Assembly: GCF_900113135.1 (NCBI RefSeq)
Contig: NZ_FOOH01000009.1
Span: forward strand, 93,924 to 157,923
Direction of reading: 5' to 3'
Length of the DNA: 64,000 bases
From: Salegentibacter agarivorans
GTDB taxonomy: Bacteria > Bacteroidota > Bacteroidia > Flavobacteriales > Flavobacteriaceae
Every line of letters begins with the position of its first letter. The first letter of the stretch is position 1. Below are positions 30,683-38,385 of this stretch, piece by piece. The notes under the pieces were generated by a model, which saw only the letters and a program-made list of their open reading frames with translations, had not been told where the DNA came from and ran no database searches. A program made the translations under genes and the position numbers.

Positions 30683-31012
30683 ATGATACAGGGTGGTCTT
30701 ATAGGTTTGGTGTTTTTGCTTAGGATTAGCTTTAGCGATGATATAAGAGTGGTAGATATGGTTGTGAATAGCTATACCGAAGAATGTGTGGGAGAAAGGG
30801 AAGGAAATTGCTTACTCGTGCAGGAAGGAGACCATATAGGTACAGATAACTGGAGCCTTTTTTATTATGAGGACAGCATAGAAGGCTTTGATTATGAGCC
30901 CGGTTATATTTATCATTTAAAAGTGAAGAAGAAGAAAATAAAAAATCCGCCTATGGATGGTTCTTCAATTTCATATCGACTGGTAAGGATAATGTCTAAG
31001 GAAAAGGTTTAA
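30683..31012 (+). CDS. DUF4377 domain-containing protein
   Basis: This 109-residue protein matches DUF4377, with the typical pattern VNSYTEECVGEREGNCLLVQ, then YEDSIEGFDYEPGYIYHLKV and NPPMDGSSISYRLV. An N-terminal hydrophobic stretch (GGLIGLVFLLRISF) may be a signal or anchor, but it lacks a lipobox. Function is unknown; related domains occur in secreted HslJ/META-containing proteins. Confidence 0.8.
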   Translation: MIQGGLIGLVFLLRISFSDDIRVVDMVVNSYTEECVGEREGNCLLVQEGDHIGTDNWSLFYYEDSIEGFDYEPGYIYHLKVKKKKIKNPPMDGSSISYRLVRIMSKEKV

Positions 31013-31094
31013 ATTGAAGATCTTCAGGGTTTCTTCTTTTTTATTACTACCATCTTTTTCAAATCTTAGCTAACTTGCAAAGAAAAAATAATTC

Positions 31095-32927
31095 TTGCCC
31101 AGATCTAAAAAGTCATTAGAAGCCAATAAAGTCAGTTTTAAAGGAAGTTTTGCATCCTTAAAATTTGTACCTAGATTTTTTAAGGAAATCAGGAAAGTAA
31201 ACCCTTTGCTGTTTTACGCTAATGTATTGGCAAGGACCATTAACGCCATTTTACCGGTTGTTATCCTTATTGTAGGAAAATTGATTATTGATGAGGTGGT
31301 TTTACAAATTGCGGCCGAAGAAAAAGACCTTGATAGGTTATGGTTACTGGTAGCAGCAGAATTCGGTCTGGCTATTTTATCAGATCTAATGAGTAGGGCG
31401 ATTAGTTTGACTGATGGTTTGTTGGGAGACCAATATAGCATAGATACTTCGGTTCGAATTATTAAGAAAACTTCAGAATTAAACCTTGATCAGTTAGAAG
31501 ATTCTGAGTTTTATGATAAACTGGAACGAGCCCGGCAGCAAACCACCGGTAGGGTTGGGTTAATGTCTAATATTCTTACCCAGGCTGAGGATTTGGTGGT
31601 AATTTTCACTTTACTTGCTGGGGTAGTCGCCTTTGAACCCTGGCTAATAATTTTACTGGTGGTTTCCGTAGTTCCTACAATAATAAATGAAATCAAATTT
31701 AGTGGCACCAGTTATTCCCTGGCCAGAAGTTGGACCCAAGAACGTCGGGAACTGGATTATTTGCGCTATGTAGGCGCTAGTGATGTAACGGCAAAAGAGG
31801 TAAAACTCTTCGGACTTTCAGATTACCTGGCAAACCGATTTAAAAACCTTTCCGACACTTATTATTTAATGAGTAAAAAACTGGCAAAACAGCGCGCCGG
31901 TTGGGGTTCAGTTTTCAACGTGATTGGTACAGGAGCCTATTATGGTGCTTATCTTTTAATCGTTTTTAGAACCGTAGCGGGAATTTTTACACTTGGTGAT
32001 CTTACTTTCCTATCGGGTTCTTTTAACAGACTTCGATCTAAATTGCAGGGCTTTTTTACCCGCTTTACCGCAATTACCGAAAGTGCACTCTACCTTCAGG
32101 ATTATTTTGAATTTCTGGACCTTAAATATTCCGATGAAACTTCGGAAGAAAAATTACCGCTTCCAAAGAAAATTAAAAAAGGATTTGAATTTAAAAATGT
32201 CGGATTCAAATATCCTAAATCTGAAGCCTGGGTGGTTAGAAACATCAATTTTGAATTAAAAGCAGGAGAAAAACTGGCCTTTGTAGGAGAAAACGGCGCT
32301 GGGAAAACCACGCTGATAAAATTATTACTTCGGTTTTATGAACCTACTGAAGGTGAGATTCTACTCGATGATATTCCGGTTAAAGAATATAATCAATCCC
32401 AATATCAACAATACTTCGGGGTGATTTTTCAGGATTTTGTAAAGTTTGAATTAACGCTTCGTGAAAATATTGCCATGGGCGAAATTGAAGAAATCGGTAA
32501 TCAAAATCGAATTGACAGCGCTGCGCAAAAAAGTCTGGCGAACGAGGTAATTTCTGATATGCCGCGAGGTTACGATCAGCAATTGGGGAAACGCTTTAAG
32601 CAGGGAAAAGATCTTTCGGGTGGGCAGTGGCAAAAAATTGCGATTGCCCGTGCCTATATGAAAGATGCAGAGGTTTTAATTTTAGACGAACCGACTTCGG
32701 CGCTAGATGCCCGCGCTGAAACCGAAGCTTTTGACCGATTTATTAAGCTTACTGAGGGGAAAACTGCGGTAATTATTTCGCATCGTTTCAGCACAGTAAG
32801 AATAGCCGATAGAATTATGGTTTTAAAAAACGGTGCCGTACTGGAAATTGGAACGCATCAAGAATTGATGCAAAATGATATGCTGTATGCCGAATTGTTC
32901 AACCTACAGGCGCAGGGATATCAATAA
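31095..32927 (+). CDS. ABC transporter, fused permease and ATPase
   Basis: The 610-residue half-transporter has about six TM helices (residues 40-330) and a nucleotide-binding domain with Walker A GENGAGKTTLIKL near residue 398, the signature LSGGQWQKIAIARAY, Walker B VLILDEPTSALD and a switch histidine (IISHRFSTV). It resembles MdlB/LanT-type exporters; the cargo cannot be inferred. It starts with TTG at 31095 (MPRSKKSLEANK). The next gene begins 15 bp later and is probably cotranscribed. Confidence 0.9.
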   Translation: MPRSKKSLEANKVSFKGSFASLKFVPRFFKEIRKVNPLLFYANVLARTINAILPVVILIVGKLIIDEVVLQIAAEEKDLDRLWLLVAAEFGLAILSDLMSRAISLTDGLLGDQYSIDTSVRIIKKTSELNLDQLEDSEFYDKLERARQQTTGRVGLMSNILTQAEDLVVIFTLLAGVVAFEPWLIILLVVSVVPTIINEIKFSGTSYSLARSWTQERRELDYLRYVGASDVTAKEVKLFGLSDYLANRFKNLSDTYYLMSKKLAKQRAGWGSVFNVIGTGAYYGAYLLIVFRTVAGIFTLGDLTFLSGSFNRLRSKLQGFFTRFTAITESALYLQDYFEFLDLKYSDETSEEKLPLPKKIKKGFEFKNVGFKYPKSEAWVVRNINFELKAGEKLAFVGENGAGKTTLIKLLLRFYEPTEGEILLDDIPVKEYNQSQYQQYFGVIFQDFVKFELTLRENIAMGEIEEIGNQNRIDSAAQKSLANEVISDMPRGYDQQLGKRFKQGKDLSGGQWQKIAIARAYMKDAEVLILDEPTSALDARAETEAFDRFIKLTEGKTAVIISHRFSTVRIADRIMVLKNGAVLEIGTHQELMQNDMLYAELFNLQAQGYQ

Positions 32928-32941
32928 GAGATCTTTAAACA

Positions 32942-34183
32942 ATGAGCTTAAATCATTACGCAATTTTTACACCCGATTTTTCTCTACTGGGAAAATGGCT
33001 ACCGCAACTTTTGAAAGGAAATTCTCCAGAAGAATTAAAGGAATTGCAGGGAAAGAAAGGCCTGCTTTTTTCTGAATCGATTTTAAATAAATTTATTGAG
33101 GAAGATTATAAACACGGGAACTCTGCCTTGATTTTTAATGAAAATCGTTCCTTACGAACTTTTTCCAGTGGGGAGAAACGAAAAGCTTTGCTGCAATATT
33201 TACTTAGTCAGGAGCCTGATTTTCTGGTTTTAGACAATCCTTTTGATAGTCTTGATAAAACATCGGTATCTGATTTAAAATTGACCTTGCAGCATATTTC
33301 TAAAACAACTGTTATCATTCAGATTTTTAATCGAAAAGAAGATTTACTGCCTTTTGTAGATTTAATATTGAAAGTCGAAAACGAACAAGTTGTCGAAAGC
33401 TTTGAGGTTTCAGAATTCCAGGGGAATAATGAAAGCAATTTTTCAGAAGTAAATATTCCTCCAGCACCAGTAAAATTCCAGGACGTGCCAAATATATTGG
33501 TGAAAATGAAAAATGTCTCGGTTTCTTATGGGGGTAAACCGGTTTTAGAAAATATTAGCTGGGAAATTAAAAAAGGAGATTTTTGGCAACTTACTGGGCC
33601 CAATGGTGCAGGGAAAACTACTTTGCTTTCTATGATTTACGGCGATAATCCCAAAGCCTATGGCGTAGACTTATACTTATTCGGAAACAAAAAAGGCAGT
33701 GGTGTAAGTGTATGGGAGATTAAAAAGAAAATCGGGTATTTCTCGCCTGCGCTTACCGAACTTTTTCACCGAAGAAATACTGTTTTGGAGATGCTAATTT
33801 CAGGTTTGGTAGATAGCGTTGGTTTGTACCAAAAACCTGGAGATGCAGATATCAGGTTGGCTAAAGAATGGTTAAAAATCCTGAATTTGGAAGATAAATC
33901 AGCTAAGATTTTTACAGAATTATCTGAACTTCATAAAAGAATGGTTCTTATTGGCAGGGCGATGATTAAGCATCCGCCTTTACTTATTTTAGACGAACCC
34001 ACAACCTCGCTAGACGATAAAAGTGCGCTGCAAATCACTTCGCTCATTAATTTAATCGTCAGGGAAAGTCCTACCGCGGTGATTTTTGTTTCGCATAGAA
34101 AAGAGAAAGGTCTGGAACCAAAGGCTATTTACCATCTAATTCCATCAGAAAATGGATCTAAAGGGGAAATACTTGTAGAATAA
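32942..34183 (+). CDS. ModF-like tandem ABC ATPase with a degenerate first domain
   Basis: The 413-residue protein carries two ABC ATPase units and no TM helices. The second (from about residue 180) is complete: Walker A GPNGAGKTTLLSM, an unusual signature TELSELHKRMVLIG and Walker B LLILDEPTTSLDD. The first has a signature-like FSSGEKRK and Walker B FLVLDNPFDSLD but no Walker A, so it probably does not hydrolyse ATP. The layout recalls E. coli ModF. It follows the ABC exporter by 15 bp. Confidence 0.82.
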   Translation: MSLNHYAIFTPDFSLLGKWLPQLLKGNSPEELKELQGKKGLLFSESILNKFIEEDYKHGNSALIFNENRSLRTFSSGEKRKALLQYLLSQEPDFLVLDNPFDSLDKTSVSDLKLTLQHISKTTVIIQIFNRKEDLLPFVDLILKVENEQVVESFEVSEFQGNNESNFSEVNIPPAPVKFQDVPNILVKMKNVSVSYGGKPVLENISWEIKKGDFWQLTGPNGAGKTTLLSMIYGDNPKAYGVDLYLFGNKKGSGVSVWEIKKKIGYFSPALTELFHRRNTVLEMLISGLVDSVGLYQKPGDADIRLAKEWLKILNLEDKSAKIFTELSELHKRMVLIGRAMIKHPPLLILDEPTTSLDDKSALQITSLINLIVRESPTAVIFVSHRKEKGLEPKAIYHLIPSENGSKGEILVE

Positions 34184-34270
34184 TTGTGGAAAAAATTGAA
34201 TAACTTCCAGAGATAATTTTCCTTTAAAATATGGGATTCTGTACTTTAGCGGGAAATAAAATTTAAAATT

Positions 34271-36898
34271 TTGGCAGCCAAGAAATCCCCTAAAGTTACC
34301 CCGTTAATGAAGCAGTACAATGCTATTAAAGCAAAGTATCCAGATGCTTTGCTCTTGTTTCGTGTGGGTGATTTCTATGAGACTTTTGGTGAAGACGCGG
34401 TAAAAACAGCTAGGATTTTAAATATTATTTGCACCAATAGGAACAATGGCAGCGAGCGTACCGAGCTTGCCGGATTTCCACATCATTCTTTAAACACCTA
34501 TTTGCCAAAATTAGTAAAAGCCGGAGAACGGGTGGCCATTTGCGATCAATTAGAAGATCCTAAAATGACCAAAAACATTGTAAAACGTGGTGTGACCGAA
34601 TTGGTGACTCCGGGTGTGGCTTTAAGCGATGAGGTGCTTCAGAGTAAATCGAATAATTTTTTATGCGCTATTCACTTCGGAAAGAAAATCTTTGGAGTTT
34701 CGTTTTTAGATGTTTCTACCGGTGAATTTTTAACGGCGCAAGGAAATTCAGAATATATAGATAAATTACTTCAGAATTTTAGCCCTAGTGAAGTCTTGAT
34801 TCCGAAGAAAAATAAGAAGGATTTTAAGCAGATCTTCGGCGAAGATTTCCATACGTTCTACCAGGAAGACTGGGTGTTTAAACAGGATTTTGCTTACGAA
34901 ACTTTAAATGAACATTTTCAGACCAAATCTTTAAAAGGTTTTGGAATCGAGCATTTGGAAGAAGGAATTATTGCTTCCGGTGCTATTTTACATTATTTAG
35001 CCGAAACCCAGCATCGAAAACTTCAGCATATAACCTCAGTAAACAGAATTGCAGAAGAGGAATATGTATGGATGGACCGGTTTACGATTAGGAACCTGGA
35101 GTTATATCATTCTAACGCCGCAAATGCGGTGACCTTATTGGATGTGATTGATAAAACTATTTCGCCGATGGGTGGAAGGCTTTTAAAGAGATGGCTTGCA
35201 TTGCCTTTAAAGAATGCCGAGAAAGTAAAAAAGCGCCACGAAGTAGTTGGTTTTTTACTCGAAAATCCTTCAGTTTTAGCTGAAATTCAGCAAAACATTA
35301 AAAAGATAAGTGACCTGGAAAGGCTTATTTCTAAAGTTGCTACAGGGAAGGTAACTCCACGAGAGGTAATTCAGCTTAATCATTCTTTACAAGCCATAAT
35401 TCCTATAAAAGAGCTCGCGCTGAAAAGTAAGAATGAAGCCATTAAAGTGATTGGCGATAATTTACACTCTTGCGAGGTTTTGCGAAGTAAAATTACTGAA
35501 AGTTTACACGAAGATGCACCGGTAAATATTTTAAAGGGGAATTGTATTGCTGAAGGTTTTTCGGAAGAACTGGATGAGCTTAGAAAAATAGCTTTTTCAG
35601 GAAAAGATTACCTCGATAATATGCTGAAACGCGAAACCCAAAATACCGGGATTTCTTCTTTGAAAATTGGTAGTAACAATGTTTACGGTTATTATATTGA
35701 AGTGCGCAACACGCATAAAGATAAAGTTCCCGATAGCTGGATTAGAAAGCAAACCCTGGTAAATGCCGAGCGGTATATTACCGAAGAATTAAAAGAATAT
35801 GAAGCAAAGATCTTAGGAGCTGAAGAAAAGATCTTGCAGCTGGAACAGCAGCTTTTTAACAAGCTGGTAATTTGGATGAACGATTATATTCAGCCTGTGC
35901 AGCAAAACGCCCAACTTATTGCGCAGTTAGATTGCTTGTGCTCTTTTGCTGAGCAAGCTAAAGCTGAAAATTATTGCAAACCTGAAATTGAAGAACATCA
36001 CGATTTAAATATTGAGGAAGGCCGGCACCCGGTTATTGAAAAGCAATTGCCTATTGGCGAATCTTATGTGACCAATAATGTTACTTTAGATCGCGAAAAT
36101 CAGCAGGTAATTATGATCACCGGGCCAAATATGAGTGGTAAGTCGGCTATTTTAAGGCAAACCGCGCTTATTGTTTTAATGGCGCAAATGGGAAGTTTTG
36201 TACCTGCAAAAGCGGCAAATATAGGTTTGGTAGATAAAATTTTTACCCGGGTTGGCGCCAGCGATAATATTTCTATGGGTGAGTCTACTTTTATGGTAGA
36301 AATGAATGAGACCGCCAGTATTCTTAATAATATTTCTGACAGAAGTTTGGTGCTTCTAGACGAAATTGGCCGTGGTACCAGCACCTATGATGGTATTTCT
36401 ATTGCCTGGGCTATAAGCGAATATTTGCACGAACATCCCGCGAAACCGAAAACACTTTTCGCTACGCATTACCACGAGCTTAATGAAATGTGCGATACTT
36501 TTGAGCGGATCAAAAATTTTAATGTTTCGGTAAAAGAATTGAAAGATAATGTGCTTTTTCTTCGGAAACTGGTGCCGGGAGGTAGTGAGCATAGCTTTGG
36601 GATTCACGTAGCCAAAATGGCCGGAATGCCACAGCAGGTTTTACACCGCGCAAATAAAATTCTGAAGAAACTGGAGAAATCCCATAAAATGGAAGATTCC
36701 AGTGAGCTTTTAAAGAAATCGGCCGAGGAAGAGATGCAGCTAAGTTTTTTCAATCTGGATGATCCTATTTTACAGGAATTAAAAGAGGAGGTCTTACATA
36801 TAGATATTGATACGCTTACTCCCGTAGAGGCATTAATGAAGCTTAATGAGATTAAAAGGACACTGGTTGGTAAAGAAAAGGCTAAAGCCAAAGCTTAG
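34271..36898 (+). CDS. mutS: DNA mismatch repair protein MutS
   Basis: MutS binds mismatches and starts repair. The 875-residue protein shows the mismatch-reading motif [11 protein letters not shown] near residues 36-46, the connector, lever and clamp regions, and the C-terminal ATPase with Walker [15 protein letters not shown] near residue 617, then [25 protein letters not shown] and FATHYHEL. The start is TTG at 34271; the next ATG would lose the first residues of the family start. No mutL lies nearby. It is the last core protein gene before the tRNA pair. Confidence 0.97.
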   Translation: MAAKKSPKVTPLMKQYNAIKAKYPDALLLFRVGDFYETFGEDAVKTARILNIICTNRNNGSERTELAGFPHHSLNTYLPKLVKAGERVAICDQLEDPKMTKNIVKRGVTELVTPGVALSDEVLQSKSNNFLCAIHFGKKIFGVSFLDVSTGEFLTAQGNSEYIDKLLQNFSPSEVLIPKKNKKDFKQIFGEDFHTFYQEDWVFKQDFAYETLNEHFQTKSLKGFGIEHLEEGIIASGAILHYLAETQHRKLQHITSVNRIAEEEYVWMDRFTIRNLELYHSNAANAVTLLDVIDKTISPMGGRLLKRWLALPLKNAEKVKKRHEVVGFLLENPSVLAEIQQNIKKISDLERLISKVATGKVTPREVIQLNHSLQAIIPIKELALKSKNEAIKVIGDNLHSCEVLRSKITESLHEDAPVNILKGNCIAEGFSEELDELRKIAFSGKDYLDNMLKRETQNTGISSLKIGSNNVYGYYIEVRNTHKDKVPDSWIRKQTLVNAERYITEELKEYEAKILGAEEKILQLEQQLFNKLVIWMNDYIQPVQQNAQLIAQLDCLCSFAEQAKAENYCKPEIEEHHDLNIEEGRHPVIEKQLPIGESYVTNNVTLDRENQQVIMITGPNMSGKSAILRQTALIVLMAQMGSFVPAKAANIGLVDKIFTRVGASDNISMGESTFMVEMNETASILNNISDRSLVLLDEIGRGTSTYDGISIAWAISEYLHEHPAKPKTLFATHYHELNEMCDTFERIKNFNVSVKELKDNVLFLRKLVPGGSEHSFGIHVAKMAGMPQQVLHRANKILKKLEKSHKMEDSSELLKKSAEEEMQLSFFNLDDPILQELKEEVLHIDIDTLTPVEALMKLNEIKRTLVGKEKAKAKA

Positions 36899-37135
36899 GT
36901 AGTTTCCAGTCTTCGTTTATGGGTTTTAAGTAAAAAATAGGGGAATATATTATTAAGTATTGGTAAACAATGAGTTGTAGTTTGTAAACTTTCGACAAGA
37001 ATTACTGAAGAAATTTTTTATTTCAAATTTTCCTTATTTTTTATAAAAAGCCTTTGACATTATAAGATTTATATTAAATTTGCATCCGCAATACGCTATT
37101 GCAGCCACGTTAAACGTGGAAGTTCTTTTAAACAC
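36899..37135. other. Leader region of the tRNA pair
   Basis: No ORF is convincing here. The distal half holds the tRNA promoter annotated separately, followed by a short hairpin (CCACGTT/AACGTGG) about 20 bp before tRNA-Gly. Confidence 0.5.
37053..37082 (+). promoter_or_regulatory. Promoter of the tRNA-Gly/tRNA-Leu unit
   Basis: TTTG at 37053-37056 is followed 18 bp on by TAAATTTG at 37075-37082, a close match to the Bacteroidota -33/-7 consensus. It lies about 53 bp before the first tRNA. Confidence 0.6.
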
Positions 37136-37208
37136 GCGAAAATAGCTCAGTTGGTAGAGCGCCACCTTGCCAAGGTGGAGGTCGCGGGTTCGAATCCCGT
37201 TTTTCGCT
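37136..37208 (+). tRNA. tRNA-Gly (anticodon GCC)
   Basis: The 73-nt cloverleaf has acceptor arms GCGAAAA and TTTTCGC, a D-arm with AGCTCAGTTGGTAGAGC, the anticodon stem CCACC/GGTGG with loop TTGCCAA, and the T-arm GGGTTCGAATCCC. CCA is not encoded. Confidence 0.96.
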
Positions 37209-37226
37209 CATACATAAAATTACCAC

Positions 37227-37311
37227 GCTCGGGTGGTGGAATTGGTAGACACGTTGGACTTAAAATCCAATGGACAATGTGTCCGTACGGGTTCAAGTCC
37301 CGTCCCGAGTA
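37227..37311 (+). tRNA. tRNA-Leu (anticodon UAA)
   Basis: This 85-nt class-II tRNA has acceptor arms GCTCGGG and CCCGAGT, anticodon stem TTGGA/TCCAA with loop CTTAAAA, a long variable arm (TGGACAATGTGTCC) and T-loop GGTTCAAGTCC. It follows tRNA-Gly by 18 bp and shares its promoter. Confidence 0.96.
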
Positions 37312-37314
37312 CTT

Positions 37315-37352
37315 AAAGCCTTGTTAATCTGTTGATTTTCAAGGCTTTTTTG
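37315..37352 (+). terminator. Terminator of the tRNA unit
   Basis: AAAGCCTTG pairs with CAAGGCTTT around an 18-nt loop, with a T-run after it. Confidence 0.8.
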
Positions 37353-37368
37353 TTTTATTCGTGATAGT

Positions 37369-37389
37369 TTCCCGACATCTTCCCGACAT
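37369..37389. repeat. Tandem 10-nt direct repeats after tRNA-Leu
   Basis: TTCCCGACAT occurs at 37369-37378 and 37380-37389 (11-bp period), 58 bp beyond tRNA-Leu. The layout is the same as the GGTACAACAT pair at 37624-37644. These look like arm-type sites of a tyrosine integrase (inference). Confidence 0.55.
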
Positions 37390-37531
37390 TTCATAATTTC
37401 CTTAGACTATAATTTTCTTTAAGGTTGTTTGGGGTATTTTGCTAAATTCCTGAAAACATCAAATTGTACCTAAGTCAAATAAGAGTAATAAAAACTTTGC
37501 TAATAAAAAATTTAAATTAAAACTAAGAGAT

Positions 37532-37573
37532 CTCATAACCCGAAGGTCACTGGTTCGAGTCCAGTTCCCGCTA
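37532..37573 (+). pseudogene. 3' half of an initiator tRNA-Met gene
   Basis: The sequence starts at the anticodon loop (CTCATAA), continues with the 3' stem CCCG, an intact T-arm (ACTGG TTCGAGT CCAGT) and the 3' acceptor strand TCCCGCT plus A. The 5' half (D-arm, 5' acceptor, 5' anticodon stem) is absent, since the preceding bases do not pair. A break at the anticodon loop is typical of an integrase crossover site. Confidence 0.75.
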
Positions 37574-37583
37574 CTAGCAATGA

Positions 37584-37615
37584 CAAGGCTTTACAGAAAT
37601 GTAAGGCCTTTTTTT
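37584..37615 (+). terminator. Terminator after the tRNA-Met fragment
   Basis: AAGGC and TTACA on the left pair with TGTAA and GCCTT on the right around a GAAA loop, followed by seven T. It probably came with the tRNA fragment. Confidence 0.75.
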
Positions 37616-37623
37616 ATGGACTG

Positions 37624-37644
37624 GGTACAACATAGGTACAACAT
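37624..37644. repeat. Tandem 10-nt direct repeats after the tRNA-Met fragment
   Basis: GGTACAACAT occurs at 37624-37633 and 37635-37644, with the same 11-bp period as the pair after tRNA-Leu, about 50 bp beyond the tRNA fragment. They are candidate arm sites of a lost integrase. Confidence 0.55.
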
Positions 37645-37880
37645 TTTTGGAAAGCCAAATTTGAATAGAAAATAATGTTAATTAACATTATTTGGGGATA
37701 TTTCCTATCTCATTCGAAGTGTAACTTAGTAATTTGAAGGATTTGTATAATTCTCTATTTCATTAAATAGCTTATTAAAAAACAATGTTCTAATTCTTCA
37801 GTATAAGATCTTGGTAATTTTTTAATTGAAATTATTATCAAATTATGTGATAAACCTTTTGAAATCTGTTCCTATTCTTT
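37645..37880. other. AT-rich non-coding stretch at the island edge
   Basis: No ORF is supportable. Apart from the palindrome at 37670-37693, annotated separately, I see only AT-rich sequence leading into the promoter of the DUF6660 gene. Confidence 0.5.
37670..37693. repeat. 24-bp perfect palindrome
   Basis: The half-site AAATAATGTTAA is followed directly by its exact reverse complement, with no spacer. It lies 26 bp after the GGTACAACAT repeats in non-coding DNA. Binding of a dimeric regulator, excisionase or relaxase is possible; none is shown. Confidence 0.8.
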
Positions 37881-37916
37881 TTGCACAATCTGTGCATTGA
37901 TTTTTTTTTATCTTTG
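37878..37916 (+). promoter_or_regulatory. Promoter with embedded dyad upstream of the DUF6660 gene
   Basis: TATCTTTG at 37909-37916 matches the -7 consensus, with a TTTG at 37880-37883 about 25 bp upstream. Between them lies a perfect dyad, TGCACA-ATC-TGTGCA (37882-37896), placed where a regulator could block or activate transcription. A metal-responsive regulator is a guess based on the genes downstream. Confidence 0.45.
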
Positions 37917-37920
37917 TAGT

Positions 37921-38247
37921 GTGAAAATTATCGCTGTCATATTATCTCTATATATATTCGGGCTTAACTTATTAGCCTGTAATGATAGTGACACTTCACA
38001 AGTGATTTCTGATTCAGAAGTAACAGTGGTTGCTACGCAGAATTTAGATATCGACTATTCACATGATAAAGTAGCAGATTTATGCCCTCCTTTTTGTAGT
38101 TGCCATTGCTGCCATGTGCATACAGTAGATTTCGGTTCTTCAAATTTCAAGGCTTTGATTATTGAAATTCCATCAAAAGCCTTTGTCCATTTTGACAGCT
38201 CAGTGGAAGAACCTATTCTTTCCTTTTTAGATCCTCCAAAAGTTTAA
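37921..38247 (+). CDS. DUF6660 family Cys/His-rich lipoprotein-like protein
   Basis: From the GTG at 37921 the protein has 108 residues with a hydrophobic leader ending in a lipobox-like LLAC (Cys20). The middle holds a dense cluster, CPPFCSCHCCHVH (about residues 55-67), with five cysteines and three histidines, an obvious metal-binding candidate. It resembles DUF6660 proteins found upstream of CzcA/CusA efflux genes in Flavobacteriia. A TTG at 37897 would spoil the leader. A periplasmic metal-binding or sensing role is inferred. Confidence 0.75.
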   Translation: MKIIAVILSLYIFGLNLLACNDSDTSQVISDSEVTVVATQNLDIDYSHDKVADLCPPFCSCHCCHVHTVDFGSSNFKALIIEIPSKAFVHFDSSVEEPILSFLDPPKV

Positions 38248-38259
38248 TTCAGTTTTTTT

Positions 38260-38282
38260 AAAGGATAATTATATCCTTTTTT
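38260..38282 (+). terminator. Terminator between DUF6660 gene and the RND pump
   Basis: A perfect 8-bp stem, AAAGGATA/TATCCTTT, with loop ATTA leads into a T-run. It could act as an attenuator, since the pump gene lies 100 bp downstream in the same direction. Confidence 0.7.
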
Positions 38283-38385
38283 GACCAAATCCTGGTTCTC
38301 ATACTAGATCCTTGGTCCTATTGATAGATTTTGTTAGGCACAAAATTATTATCAAGAATTTTAACTGAATTAAATTTTTATTTAT

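Noticed and set aside
37532..37573. Complete tRNA-Met gene
   Set aside because: Only the anticodon loop to 3' end is present. The sequence to the left does not form the 5' acceptor strand, D-arm or 5' anticodon stem, so it is annotated as a fragment.
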